Source of the DNA: an uncultured Chitinophagaceae bacterium
GTDB taxonomy: Bacteria > Bacteroidota > Bacteroidia > Chitinophagales > Chitinophagaceae
Assembly: GCA_903884185.1 (NCBI GenBank)
Contig: CAISDV010000089.1
Location: forward strand, 1-64,000
DNA length: 64,000 bases
Direction of reading: 5' to 3'
The translations under genes were made by a program, and so were the position numbers. Within the stretch, counting starts at the first letter, position 1. Every line of letters starts with the position of its first letter. This document shows positions 1-9,905 of this stretch, in pieces. The notes beneath the pieces are model-generated. The model saw only the letters and a program-made list of their open reading frames with translations. It was not told the origin of the DNA and searched no databases.

Positions 1-85
1 CTTGGGAATATTTTGTTTTTTAATTAATAGATCAAAGAAATTATTTAAAGAAGAAAATTGAACCCGTTGACTCGACATTTATTTT

Positions 86-1585
86 TTAATTGAAGATTCC
101 ATTGCTTACAAAGGCGATTTTTTTGCTATCCGGCGACCAGCTTGGAACATTGATCGTTCCCTGTCCACCATAGATATACGCGATCGTTCGCGGAACACCA
201 CCTGATACGGGCATCAAACGCAGGTACACTCTTTTATAAAACGGATGGCTGGTAGGGTCAATATCTTTTGGAAAAGATTCATACACGATCCACTTTCCAT
301 CGGGTGAGATATGCGCAAACCAATCATTATATTCATCAAATGTTACCTGCTGCTGTTCTGAGCCATCTGCTTTCATCCGCCAGATCTTCATCGTGCCGGT
401 ACGTACCGAATTAAAATAAATATATTTTCCATCGGGAGTAAATTCAGGTCCGTCGTTCAGCGTGGAGGTTTGAGTGAGCGGCGTTTCTTTTTTTGTAGCA
501 ATATTTATCGACCAGATATTAAACACGCCATTGCGTTTGCCGGTAAAGATCAGGTTCTGCCTGTCCAGCGACCAGCCATGCAGGTAAGACGGTCCCGATG
601 ATTCCTGCGTGATCTGTTCAGGAGCTTCTGAGCCATCTACGGGCAATACATAAATGGTGGAACGGTCGCCAAGGTGATTGCTGATGCCCAGCATCTTTCC
701 GTCAAAAGATAAAACATGGTCGTTGTTCAGGTCATTAACAGGGCCGGTATTTATTTTAGAAATAGAACCATCTTTTAATTCATACCTGTACAACAAACCT
801 TCAGAACTATACAATAATGCTTTATTGTCAGGTGTCCAGTTAGGCGCCTGTAAAGAGTTGGGGGCGGTATGTAATATTTTTCTATGGCCTGTCGCAATAT
901 CCATCACTTCTAAATTGCTGCCGATATAATCCCTGTAAGGCCTAAAGTCTGCGGCTGCCGGAATAATGATCTGCACATTGCTGAACTCAGCCTGTTCCAC
1001 TACATCTTCAGAATGCGAACAGATATACAATCCCACATAAGGGTCATCGCTGATCTGCATTGTTCTGGCAACAGATTTATAAGTTTCGCCACGGGTAGCA
1101 GAAGAGAAAGTAAAAGTATTTCCGATTCGTTCAAACTCAATATCTGTAGGATTATAAGAAGAGATCACCAACTGTGAAGTAGTATCACCATCTGAAGACC
1201 TGTATTGCAAAGCAGTGAGCAATGGCGGCCCGCCATGAACACTTGCATCAGCATAACGTGAATCGGTAGTGAGTTTATCCCTTGCCATGATGCCGATCTT
1301 GCGATGGCCATCCTTTCCTGTGCCAATAAATTTTACGGTGGCTTTGATGATAAAATCTCCCTTGATCTTTTTCCACATGAATTGGAATTGATCCATATTG
1401 GTCCATATATTTTTTCCCGCACCTGAAAGCAGGTAGGTCTGTTCTTCTTTATTATAAACAGCCGAGCCTTTTATTTTCGGGTTGCCAACATCTTCGTGGT
1501 TATCAAATATTCCTATCGGCTGCATTTGTCCGAAAACGGAGCAGGAAGACAGGATAATGAGGAGTGCAAATAGTTTGGTATGCAT
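86..1585 (-). CDS. Secreted TolB-like beta-propeller protein
   Basis: A 499-residue exported protein of unknown substrate. Residues 1-19 form a signal peptide ending in SVFGQ. Residues of about 30-205 resemble a concanavalin-like DUF1349 jelly roll (a stretch around NIWTNMDQFQFMWKKIKGDF). From about residue 225 there are TolB/PD40 propeller blades, visible as repeated WTPDNK, WSLDRQ, FTPDGKYIYF, ISPDGKWIVY and WSPDSKKIAF motifs. Such proteins usually bind ligands or partner proteins in the periplasm or at the surface; the 'TolB' label describes the fold and not Tol-Pal function. The gene stands alone, 135 bp beyond the efflux operon on the same strand, and is separated from it by an inverted-repeat element. 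Confidence 0.85.
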   Translation of the reverse strand: MHTKLFALLIILSSCSVFGQMQPIGIFDNHEDVGNPKIKGSAVYNKEEQTYLLSGAGKNIWTNMDQFQFMWKKIKGDFIIKATVKFIGTGKDGHRKIGIMARDKLTTDSRYADASVHGGPPLLTALQYRSSDGDTTSQLVISSYNPTDIEFERIGNTFTFSSATRGETYKSVARTMQISDDPYVGLYICSHSEDVVEQAEFSNVQIIIPAAADFRPYRDYIGSNLEVMDIATGHRKILHTAPNSLQAPNWTPDNKALLYSSEGLLYRYELKDGSISKINTGPVNDLNNDHVLSFDGKMLGISNHLGDRSTIYVLPVDGSEAPEQITQESSGPSYLHGWSLDRQNLIFTGKRNGVFNIWSINIATKKETPLTQTSTLNDGPEFTPDGKYIYFNSVRTGTMKIWRMKADGSEQQQVTFDEYNDWFAHISPDGKWIVYESFPKDIDPTSHPFYKRVYLRLMPVSGGVPRTIAYIYGGQGTINVPSWSPDSKKIAFVSNGIFN

Positions 1586-1666
1586 ATCAAAAAGTTGTCA
1601 GAATAAATATACAATTTTAAAGCGGTTAATTATTGATATTTAGACTCAGGCATTTAAGGATAAGGT

Positions 1667-1772
1667 TCACCGCAGAGACAGGGAAGCGGGGAGGTTCGGA
1701 GAGTTGAAACCCAGAAATATTTAACTCAAAATATCTCTGCGTTTCTCCCCGCTTCCCTGTCTCCCCGGTAAT
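1667..1772. repeat. Inverted-repeat element, ACCGCAGAG type (copy 1)
   Basis: Two arms of about 25 nt face each other around a loop: the left starts accgcagagacaggg (1669) and the right ends ccctgtctccccggt. The arms match with about three differences. The right arm supplies the last codons and stop of the 79-residue ORF at 1721-1960. At least eight related elements occur elsewhere in the window. Confidence 0.85.
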
Positions 1773-1960
1773 TCTTTCAACTGCTTCATCATAAAAGAAT
1801 AAGCCTTACTGATCAGGTGGCTGTAAGAGGGGTTGCTGAATGTTTCCATCTCACTTGTCATCTTATCTATGATCGTCAATTGCATGCATTCATCATCATC
1901 CATCGATAGGTCAACATTATATTTCAGCAATACTTGTTTTAGCTTGGTGGTATTCCTCAT
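1721..1960 (-). CDS. Small conserved-looking ORF coupled to the efflux adaptor gene
   Basis: A 79-residue protein of unknown function. Its ATG overlaps the TGA stop of the adaptor gene in an ATGA arrangement (1957-1960), which suggests translational coupling and membership of the efflux operon. The product is acidic at first (MDDDECMQL) with no signal peptide, so it is probably cytoplasmic. The last residues, LPGRQGSGEKRRDILS, are encoded by an intergenic inverted repeat, and the same LPGRQG peptide can be read from another repeat copy near 34.55 kb. The natural C-terminus may therefore have been replaced by repeat sequence. Reality of the gene is supported by the overlap, not by any family match. 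Confidence 0.6.
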   Translation of the reverse strand: MRNTTKLKQVLLKYNVDLSMDDDECMQLTIIDKMTSEMETFSNPSYSHLISKAYSFMMKQLKELPGRQGSGEKRRDILS

Positions 1961-3054
1961 TTATTCGCCCATTTAGCGTTCAGTTTTGTTCCCGCTTTTA
2001 TTTCATCTGTTGCTTTTTGCAGTAAAGTATCACCTTCAGTAAGGTTGCCGAATATTTCAATTTTATCATTCGCATTTATTCCGCTTCGCACATCAACCCA
2101 TTCACTTTTACCATTTTTTAGGCGGATAATAAACTTCTTTTCAAGCGTAGTAGCAACAGCAGATGGTGCAACAGCAAATGAAGGCGTTGGGCGGCCAAGT
2201 TTGATGATGGCGTTAGCATACATGCCGGGCTTTAATTCCCCCTTATCATTACTAAAAATAAATTCCCATGTTTCAGTTCTGTTGTCTTTATTGATGGCGC
2301 CTGTTTTCCTGCTCAGTTTGGCTTTGTATGTTTTATCAGGTTGCGCATCAACTGTAAAACTGATAGCCGAAGAATCAGGTAAAGCACTTGTATAAGCCTC
2401 TTCTACGGGAACCCTTAACCTGAGCAGCGAAGTATTCTCAACTGTCAATATCGGTTTAGCTGAAGTTGTACCCACCAAGGCTCCTGCATCAGCATTACGC
2501 TGTGTTATCGTGCCGTTGAAAGGCGACCGGATCACCAGGTAATCTTTCAATCGTGCATACATTTCCATTTTAGATTGTGCAGCTTGCAGCAATGCACTGT
2601 CTGCCATCATCTGGTTCCTGCTTTTTTCCAATTCCCCTGTTGCAATGGTGCCGCTTACTTTAGCCGCATTGGCGATACGCTGAAATGCATCTAACTCACC
2701 TTTATACCTAGATCGCGCAGCCTGCACTTCCGATGTTGCCTGCGCATAATTTGAAAGAAGTTCCGGTGCTTCTATATTGGCCAGGACCTGTCCTTTTTGA
2801 ACGCGATCACCAATATCCACTTTTACATCTTTAATATAGCCATTCACTTTTGCAGAGATATCCGCTCTTTCATAAGAAGATAATTCAGATGGGAAAGAAA
2901 GCTGTTTATTTATTTTTTGTTTTTGCAAAACAAAGACGATTACCGAATCAGGGGCAGCAACTTTTTTTGGTTGCTCTTTGCTTTCCTGCTTACAGCCAGG
3001 AAACACAACGCCCGCCAGCAGGGCGACAGAAAGTATAAAGGATAAAATTTTCAT
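1957..3054 (-). CDS. RND efflux periplasmic adaptor (membrane fusion protein)
   Basis: A 365-residue HlyD/AcrA-type adaptor that bridges the RND pump and the outer-membrane channel. The N-terminus is a lipoprotein signal with Cys at residue 21 (VVFPGC), so it is probably anchored to the inner membrane. A lipoyl/barrel-sandwich half is visible at GDRVQKGQVLANIEAPEL, followed by an alpha-helical hairpin (about 85-165), the second half-lipoyl (IRSPFNGTITQRNADAGALV), a beta-barrel and a membrane-proximal domain. It is the third gene of a TolC-RND-adaptor operon, 30 bp after the pump gene. The pump substrate cannot be deduced; no dedicated regulator lies alongside. Confidence 0.95.
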   Translation of the reverse strand: MKILSFILSVALLAGVVFPGCKQESKEQPKKVAAPDSVIVFVLQKQKINKQLSFPSELSSYERADISAKVNGYIKDVKVDIGDRVQKGQVLANIEAPELLSNYAQATSEVQAARSRYKGELDAFQRIANAAKVSGTIATGELEKSRNQMMADSALLQAAQSKMEMYARLKDYLVIRSPFNGTITQRNADAGALVGTTSAKPILTVENTSLLRLRVPVEEAYTSALPDSSAISFTVDAQPDKTYKAKLSRKTGAINKDNRTETWEFIFSNDKGELKPGMYANAIIKLGRPTPSFAVAPSAVATTLEKKFIIRLKNGKSEWVDVRSGINANDKIEIFGNLTEGDTLLQKATDEIKAGTKLNAKWANK

Positions 3055-3084
3055 TACCGGTTCTTTTATATTAAAATGAATTTA

Positions 3085-6000
3085 TTAAACGATACCATAA
3101 TATTTGCTGTTGCTGTCGTCCGGATCAAGTGATTTGTTTTTGTATGTTTTTTTATTTTCTGCTTGATAATATACCAGGGGTAAAAATATAAGGGTGCTGA
3201 TAACAGAAAAGAATAATCCGCCTATCACTGCAATGGCCAATGGTGCAGTTTGATCACCACCTTCTCCAAGTGCCAGCGACATAGGTATCATCCCAGCTAT
3301 CATCGCGCAGCTTGTCATTAAAATTGGGCGTAAACGATTATATGCACCCGCGGCATAGGCATGCACATCCTTCTTCTTTCTATATTGCTCAGCATTGGTA
3401 ATATAAAGGATGGCATTGGCTACTGCAACGCCCACTGCCATAATAATGCCCATATAAGATTGTATGTTGAGTGTTTTACCAGTGATAAACAATAAGAGCA
3501 AAGAACCACCCACTACCGCAGGGATGACGGATAAAACAGTGAATGATAAACGGAACGATTGAAAATTAATTGCCAGCAACATGAATATCACAACAAACGC
3601 AATCAGCAAACCGGATTGTAACTCGCTCATAGTTTGAGTTAATAATTCTGATTGCCCCCTCACTGTTATTTTAACCCCGGTTGGCAACTCACCTAATGAT
3701 GCAATGGATTCGTTCACTTTTTTTATAGCAGCGCCGAGATCTTTTTTGTGAATATTGGCTGTGATGGTAATAAAGCGTTGCTGGTTCATACGATCATACT
3801 CACCGGGGGAACTTGTTTTTTTCCAGGAAGCCACATCTCTTAAATAAACAGGGTTGGTGGCATTGCCAGAAACAGGGACCAGCTCCACCTGTTCGGGAGA
3901 ATTCATTTTATACTGTGGATATTCAACCTGTACCTGGTAAGCGGTACCTGTAGCTTTATCTAACCAGTAATTGGGTTGCGTAAATCTGCTGGAAGAAGTG
4001 GCCGCTACTGTTGACTTACTTACCTGGTCAACGGTTAAACCCAACTGCCCGGCTTTTACACGGTCTATATCTATCTTAAGACTGGGATAATCAAGAGGCG
4101 TAGCTATTTGCACATCTCTTAAATAATCAATAGCTGCAAGTTTTTGATTCAGTTTTACAGCAATGTCGCGCGACTGTGCCAGATTTTTTCCCAGCACTGC
4201 TATCTCAATAGGATTATTAGAACCAAGATTCAAAACCTGCTCTGCAAGGTCTCCCGGTTCGAAAGAGATTTTTAGTGCAGGGATATTTTTTTCTACTGCC
4301 TTGCGTATTGCTTCTTTGAAATCATCAATTGCTATTTCTGAGTTTTTTTTCAGATTGAGTTTAAGCACTGCTTCATTAGGTCCGCTTGTCCATAAATGAA
4401 TATAATTAACAGGATAACTTGATGGTTGTGTACCAACAAAAGCAGAACTGATCTCAACTTTTCCATTAGTAATACTATCTGCTAATGCCAATATTTTTTG
4501 TGTTGCTTCTTCGGTACGTTCTACACGGGTACCTGTAGGTAATCGCAAACGTATTTGTGTTTGCCCGGTATCTGTCTTCGGAAAAATATCAGTTCCGCTA
4601 TTTATAAACAACCACACTACCAGCGCAAGTGATGCTATAATAAAAAGAGGTGCAAGCCATTTTGACCGGGGAGAAATTCTTTGCAACCAGTTTTTGTAAT
4701 TGCTCTTGAATTTTTCAAACCCTCCTTGCCCTTTATGCTGTATAATATCTTTCAATAACCAATTAGCGGCAACGGGAACAAATGTTTGAGATAATATAAA
4801 AGAAGCGGTCATGGCCAGGCCTACCGCCAATGATAAAGGAAGGAACATCGCAGCGGGAATACCCGACATAAAAAACGCGGGCACAAAAACTGCAAGAATA
4901 CAAAGCAGGATCAATAGTTTGGGCAATGCAATTTCGAGGCAGGCATCAGCAATAGCACGTGGCTTTGATTTTCCCGTTTCAAGATGTGAGTGAATATTTT
5001 CTATTGTCACTGTGGCCTCATCCACCAAAATGCCAATCGCCAATGCCAGCCCGCCGAGTGTCATGATATTGATCGTTTGCCCCAGTGCGAATAAACAGAT
5101 CACTGCCGACAATAATGCCAATGGAATAGTAAGAATAACAATAAGTGCACTACGCCGGCCTCTTAAAAACAGCAATACCATCAACCCCGTTAGGATAGCA
5201 CCCAATCCTCCTTCATACAAAAGATTTTTTAATGCATTGATCACATACCCTGATTGATCAAACTCGTAACTGATCTTTATATCATCGGGCACCGCAGCCT
5301 GCATATCGGGTAAAGCTGCTTTTACTCTTTGTACTACATCCCATGTAGCCGCGTCGGATCGTTTGGTAACGGGAATATAAACAGAACGCTTACCATTGAT
5401 CAATGCATATCCCGTAGTAACATCGGCGCCCAATTCAACATTGCCCACATCTTTTACATACACCGATGGGCCTGCCCCCAATTTCAGTGGAATATTTTCT
5501 AATTCTTTTATATTATCAACGATAGTGTTTTGCGGGGTGATCATTGTTTCATCACCTATCCTCATATTTCCTGCGGGACTAATAACATTTGATTTAGCTA
5601 ATGCCTGTACAACATCATCTGGCGACAAATTGTAATCACGGATCTTATCGGGATTTATTTTAATGATGACTGTTTTTTGATTGCCGCCAAACGGAGGCGG
5701 AGCAGACACTCCCGGTAAAGTTGAAAACATGGGCCTTACTTTAAACAGCGCCAGGTCCTGTATCTCACTCAAAGATTTTGTATCGGACCTGAATACGAGT
5801 TGGCCAACAGCCACACTGCCCGCATCAAAACGCGTAACAAAAGGAGGGACTGTGCCCGGCGGCATAAAAGCCCTGGAACGATTTACATAACCCACAACTT
5901 CTCCCATTGCCTGGCTCATATCAGTTCCATCGCGAAAAACTATTTTTATGAGTGCGGCACCTTGTATGGATTTTGATTCAACAAATTTTACTCCGGTTAC

Positions 6001-6219
6001 ATATAAAAAATGATATTCGTAATAAGAGGTAACAAAGCCTTCCATTTGTTCGGGCGATAATCCACCATAAGGTTGTGCCACATAAATAGTGGGCAATCCC
6101 ATCTTAGGAAAAATATCGATCTTCATTTTGTTGATGGCTATTATAGAAAAAAACACAATCGCCAAAACAGAGACGATGATGGTTACGGGTTTTTGCAGCG
6201 CGCCTCTAATGATATTCAT
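3085..6219 (-). CDS. RND efflux permease (AcrB/CzcA superfamily)
   Basis: A full-length 1044-residue proton-driven inner-membrane pump. Twelve membrane segments are recognisable in the usual 1+5 and 1+5 layout with two large periplasmic loops. The TM4 proton-relay region reads AIGILVDEATVTIENI, with the acidic pair expected of the family, and the TM10 counterpart reads VGVAVANAILYITNA. The sequence looks closer to the broad MMPL/CzcA-like 'AcrB/D/F' Bacteroidota pumps than to E. coli AcrB. It lies 6 bp downstream of the TolC gene and 30 bp upstream of the adaptor gene, so the three form one transcription unit. Whether it exports drugs, metals or lipids is unknown. Confidence 0.96.
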   Translation of the reverse strand: MNIIRGALQKPVTIIVSVLAIVFFSIIAINKMKIDIFPKMGLPTIYVAQPYGGLSPEQMEGFVTSYYEYHFLYVTGVKFVESKSIQGAALIKIVFRDGTDMSQAMGEVVGYVNRSRAFMPPGTVPPFVTRFDAGSVAVGQLVFRSDTKSLSEIQDLALFKVRPMFSTLPGVSAPPPFGGNQKTVIIKINPDKIRDYNLSPDDVVQALAKSNVISPAGNMRIGDETMITPQNTIVDNIKELENIPLKLGAGPSVYVKDVGNVELGADVTTGYALINGKRSVYIPVTKRSDAATWDVVQRVKAALPDMQAAVPDDIKISYEFDQSGYVINALKNLLYEGGLGAILTGLMVLLFLRGRRSALIVILTIPLALLSAVICLFALGQTINIMTLGGLALAIGILVDEATVTIENIHSHLETGKSKPRAIADACLEIALPKLLILLCILAVFVPAFFMSGIPAAMFLPLSLAVGLAMTASFILSQTFVPVAANWLLKDIIQHKGQGGFEKFKSNYKNWLQRISPRSKWLAPLFIIASLALVVWLFINSGTDIFPKTDTGQTQIRLRLPTGTRVERTEEATQKILALADSITNGKVEISSAFVGTQPSSYPVNYIHLWTSGPNEAVLKLNLKKNSEIAIDDFKEAIRKAVEKNIPALKISFEPGDLAEQVLNLGSNNPIEIAVLGKNLAQSRDIAVKLNQKLAAIDYLRDVQIATPLDYPSLKIDIDRVKAGQLGLTVDQVSKSTVAATSSSRFTQPNYWLDKATGTAYQVQVEYPQYKMNSPEQVELVPVSGNATNPVYLRDVASWKKTSSPGEYDRMNQQRFITITANIHKKDLGAAIKKVNESIASLGELPTGVKITVRGQSELLTQTMSELQSGLLIAFVVIFMLLAINFQSFRLSFTVLSVIPAVVGGSLLLLFITGKTLNIQSYMGIIMAVGVAVANAILYITNAEQYRKKKDVHAYAAGAYNRLRPILMTSCAMIAGMIPMSLALGEGGDQTAPLAIAVIGGLFFSVISTLIFLPLVYYQAENKKTYKNKSLDPDDSNSKYYGIV

Positions 6220-6225
6220 ACTACG

Positions 6226-7584
6226 CTAATTAACCTGGTTTAAGAATAAATTCAGATCACCCGATACTGTTGCTTTATATAACAAAGCCTTCCACACAGC
6301 CATATAATTTATCTTATAATCTGTTTGTGCTTTGAGCAGATTGTATTGCGCCTGTACCACATCCGCATAATTCGCAAGGCCTGCACTGTATCGTGACAAC
6401 ATGGTAGTATAAGCATATCTGGAAGACTGAACTAATAACGGGCTTTCTTTTACAATAGCCAGGGCATAATTTAAAGTGATGTCAGCAGTTTGTAATTGCT
6501 TGCTAAGTTGTAGTGTGATGTCATTGAGTTTTTCTTCATCAGCTTTTACCCTGAGGCCTTGTAACTGCAGTTGCGGTTTTATTTTGGTTGATTGAAGTAA
6601 CGGAACGCTTAACTGCAGGCCAACACCATAATTGATTCTTTGCAAACCCAGGCCATCCAATGTTTTCACTGAGCCATCGGATTGTACGCCGGAGCCCCTT
6701 GCATACGTTGTTCCCCAAACACCAAGGGTAGGACGGGTTGTTTTAGAGATCTCATTTTCTTTTGCTTTGTCAAGCCCAATGGAAGAATTGTATAATGCCA
6801 GCAGCGGATGTTTTACTGTATCTGCTAAAGTGTAATTAAGGGGGAGTTTATTAAAATAAGAACTGTCTGAAACAGTTATAGATTCGGCTGAAGCCAATAA
6901 ACCGGATAGTGCAATAATCGACTGTTCACTATTTTTTTTACTGTTCAGCAAGTCCACCCTGGCTTTTGAAATTTCGGCTGCAAATAGTGTTGTATCTACA
7001 CCCGGTTTTATCCCGGCATCTACTAAAGTCTTTGTGGTAGAGAAATTAATTTCACAACGGCTTAGATTTTCTTTAAAAATATTTATTAGTTCCGCGGTAG
7101 TGATGGCATCTAAATAAGCATTGGCAACTCGTACTTTGTGTTGCAGTATTTCATTCTGCGCATCTGACACAGCATAATTTACACCTGCTTGTGAATAAGC
7201 TACCTGGGCTTCCCTTTGCCCGAAAGTAACCGGTTGCCAATTCAGTAGTAAACTGGTTGCACTGCCAAACACACCACTAAAATTATTACTTGCAGAAGGA
7301 GGTCCGCTGATTGGAGTTAAAAATTGAGGGTATGACATGCCAGTTATATTATTATAAGTAGCATAGTCAAGTTGGTACGATGCATCAAGGGAAGGGATGA
7401 TAGAGCTATTACTTACTTCAACATTTTTCTTGGCTGCGTCAATTGAAATTGCTTTAGACTTTAATAAAGGATAATTTGCTTCTGCCTGTTGCAACAATTT
7501 GTGCAGGGAAGATTGCGCATGCAGTGGCTGCATCATTTCTGCGATGAGTAACAACGGTAAAAAAGATGAAATGATAGGTTTCAT
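6226..7584 (-). CDS. TolC-family outer-membrane channel
   Basis: A 452-residue outer-membrane efflux protein with a signal peptide (residues 1-23, ending LHAQS) and the long helical repeats of the OEP family; typical helix patterns are seen around TFGQREAQVAYSQAGVNYAV and at AGLANYADVVQAQYNLLKAQ near the C-terminus. It is the first gene of the tripartite efflux operon with the RND permease and adaptor. The 120 bp upstream hold only a small hairpin (TATTCC/GGAATA near 7632) and no recognisable regulator site. Confidence 0.95.
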   Translation of the reverse strand: MKPIISSFLPLLLIAEMMQPLHAQSSLHKLLQQAEANYPLLKSKAISIDAAKKNVEVSNSSIIPSLDASYQLDYATYNNITGMSYPQFLTPISGPPSASNNFSGVFGSATSLLLNWQPVTFGQREAQVAYSQAGVNYAVSDAQNEILQHKVRVANAYLDAITTAELINIFKENLSRCEINFSTTKTLVDAGIKPGVDTTLFAAEISKARVDLLNSKKNSEQSIIALSGLLASAESITVSDSSYFNKLPLNYTLADTVKHPLLALYNSSIGLDKAKENEISKTTRPTLGVWGTTYARGSGVQSDGSVKTLDGLGLQRINYGVGLQLSVPLLQSTKIKPQLQLQGLRVKADEEKLNDITLQLSKQLQTADITLNYALAIVKESPLLVQSSRYAYTTMLSRYSAGLANYADVVQAQYNLLKAQTDYKINYMAVWKALLYKATVSGDLNLFLNQVN

Positions 7585-7704
7585 GAATATCGAAGGGTGT
7601 TTAGTAAGAAGTTGGAGGCGCCCCGGTTTCTGTATTCCAAAGATGGAATAATAAAAACAGAGGAGAAAAAATAGTTGTCAATATCGCCTTAAAACCAATT
7701 CTGC

Positions 7705-9144
7705 CTACTTTCCGCTTACGATCTTAAATACCCAGGCGGGTTGCTGTTTCAGCTTTTCAATTGCGGATACTGGAACATGAATAGCAAGACCACCGTTTTC
7801 TTCATTCCAGCTCAATGCTTCATCATACCCCAAAACAAATATTTTACTTTTTGATGAAGGATGGATACCTGATAAGCTCAACTGTTTTGGAAGAGACATC
7901 TCATTATCGCCTGCGAGATAAGAGGCATACAATGTTTCTGTTTTCCTGCTTTTGGTAAAACGCCATTGGCCTGTTTGATAAGGCGGATAAGGAACTGTTG
8001 CATAAATCGCTTCGCTGTTAGTATTCATCCATTCCCCAATTCCTTTTAATCTTTCATATACCTCAGGAACAAGATCACCGGTTTTATCAGGCCCTAATCC
8101 AAGCAATAAATTTCCGCCCTTGGCAACAATATTTATTAGCAGTTGAATTACCTGTTTAACAGATTTGTATTTCCCGTTCGGCCCGGTACTATACCAGGCA
8201 TCACCCAGTGTAATGCAACTTTCCCATGGATAACCGGGTACAGTGGTGGGAACCTGTTGTTCGGGTGTGCGATAATTTTCATATGCTCCATGCACAGAGC
8301 GATCAACCATCAATAAGCCGGGCTGAAGTTTTCTTGCCATATCTGCTATACGTGGAATATTCACATCCTGTATCCATTGATTTTTTCCGATCCATGGCCT
8401 TGATTCTTCAGTGAGTGATTCCGCCGGGCGCACCCAGCCGCCATCCAACCAAAGAATATCGATCTTACCATAACCCTTCATCAATTCTTCCACCTGGTTA
8501 TAAGTGAAGTCCTGGAAGCTTTTCCATTTCTCAGGATATTTTTTCGGATCATAATTTACATTTCTGTCGATCGAAGGAAAATAAGGCCACCAATAATTTT
8601 CATTGTGCCAGTCAGGTTTTGAGAAATACGCGCCGATCGCTAAGCCTTGTTTGTTAAAAGAACTAAATACTTCTTTTGCCACATTGCTTTTTGGATTAGA
8701 ACCAAAAGCACTGCCAGCATCTGTTATTTTATAATCTGTATATTTTGTATCGAACATGCAAAACCCATCATGGTGCTTGGTGGTAAAGACAACATATTTC
8801 ATCCCTGCGCCTTTTGCAGCAGCAGCCCATTTATCTGGATTAAAATTTATTGGATTAAATTCTTTGCGGATATTTTCATACGCTTTTTTATATGCAGTAT
8901 AATCAGAAGCATACGGGCCTCTTCTCACACACCATCCCTCATCTTCGGGGCAAAGGCTCCAGCTTTCAACAACACCCCATTGGCTGTAAGCACCCCAATG
9001 AATGATCACGCCAAATTTCCAATCCTGCCAATCCTGCAATTTTTGAATAACGAGAGGCTCGGTGGGTTTTATATAAGGGAACTCCTGTGCATTTGCATGG
9101 CAGGCAAGAAAGAAGATAGCAATGCTGCTGATGATTTTTTTCAT
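7705..9144 (-). CDS. Secreted alpha-L-fucosidase, GH29
   Basis: A GH29 retaining fucosidase that removes terminal L-fucose from glycans. The ATG at 9144 is preferred to one 48 bp upstream because it starts a good signal peptide (MKKIISSIAIFFLACHANAQ); the product then has 479 residues. Family signatures include FGVIIHWGAYS, YVVFTTKHHDGFCMFDT and the nucleophile motif DILWLDGGW, in which the first Asp of LDGG is the expected nucleophile. The gene follows the response-regulator gene by 52 bp on the same strand, so it may be co-transcribed with, or controlled by, that two-component system. This link is an inference from position. Confidence 0.95.
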   Translation of the reverse strand: MKKIISSIAIFFLACHANAQEFPYIKPTEPLVIQKLQDWQDWKFGVIIHWGAYSQWGVVESWSLCPEDEGWCVRRGPYASDYTAYKKAYENIRKEFNPINFNPDKWAAAAKGAGMKYVVFTTKHHDGFCMFDTKYTDYKITDAGSAFGSNPKSNVAKEVFSSFNKQGLAIGAYFSKPDWHNENYWWPYFPSIDRNVNYDPKKYPEKWKSFQDFTYNQVEELMKGYGKIDILWLDGGWVRPAESLTEESRPWIGKNQWIQDVNIPRIADMARKLQPGLLMVDRSVHGAYENYRTPEQQVPTTVPGYPWESCITLGDAWYSTGPNGKYKSVKQVIQLLINIVAKGGNLLLGLGPDKTGDLVPEVYERLKGIGEWMNTNSEAIYATVPYPPYQTGQWRFTKSRKTETLYASYLAGDNEMSLPKQLSLSGIHPSSKSKIFVLGYDEALSWNEENGGLAIHVPVSAIEKLKQQPAWVFKIVSGK

Positions 9145-9196
9145 TTCGGGGAACTTAAGAACTGAAATTAACCATTCCCCTGCAATAAACATAGCC

Positions 9197-9859
9197 TTAT
9201 ACCCAACGGTTCTTGATCGCCATTTTTACTGCTTCTATTTTAGAACTGATATGCAGTTTTTGGTAGATCGAGGAGATGTGGTTTCGTACTGTATGCGGGC
9301 TTAGAAACAATTGTTTGGCAGTTTGTTTATAGTCAAGTCCATGCACCATACTTTTTAATATTTCAATCTCGCGATCCGATAAATTACTGGCTACTACTGG
9401 CTCGGGTGCTGATTTGGCAGCATTGCTGATAAGCATATTCAATGTTTTGCGCGCGATACTGGAGGACATAGGTGCGCCTTTTTTTTCTACTACTTCTATG
9501 ATCGCTTCAAGAATATCTTCGGCTGTTTCTTCTTTTAATAAATATCCATCTGCGCCTGCTTTCAGTGCTTCAAAAAGGTTGTCGTCACTGTCAAATACTG
9601 TAAACATGATATACTGGACATTCTCGTATAAGGCACTGCCTATCCTGACAGCCTCAATCCCGTTCATCACAGGCATATCCAGATCCATTAAGACCACTTG
9701 TGGACGCTTGTTTTCGGGAAGTTGGTTTAGCCGGTCTAAATATTCTTCTCCATTATGGGCAGTTAACACCACCTCAACCTGCCCGGTGGAAATTAACTCC
9801 TCAGATAAACTTGTTATCACCTGCTGCTTGTCATCTCCTATAGCGATCCTGTATAACAT
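9197..9859 (-). CDS. NarL/LuxR-type response regulator
   Basis: A 220-residue two-component response regulator. Residues of about 1-120 form a receiver domain with acidic GDDKQ near the start and the phospho-acceptor in VLMDLDMPVMNG; the C-terminal part is a LuxR helix-turn-helix (LSDREIEILKSMVHGLDYKQ and FLSPHTVRNHISSIYQKL). The start at 9859 (MLYRIAIGDD) matches the receiver fold; a longer frame to 9955 would overlap the kinase gene and adds non-homologous residues. It lies 46 bp after the propeller sensor kinase gene, its likely partner. Confidence 0.95.
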   Translation of the reverse strand: MLYRIAIGDDKQQVITSLSEELISTGQVEVVLTAHNGEEYLDRLNQLPENKRPQVVLMDLDMPVMNGIEAVRIGSALYENVQYIMFTVFDSDDNLFEALKAGADGYLLKEETAEDILEAIIEVVEKKGAPMSSSIARKTLNMLISNAAKSAPEPVVASNLSDREIEILKSMVHGLDYKQTAKQLFLSPHTVRNHISSIYQKLHISSKIEAVKMAIKNRWV

Positions 9860-9905
9860 GCTGTAAGATTGTTTTTTATAGTGAAAAAAGATTGATGCAT
9901 TTGCG

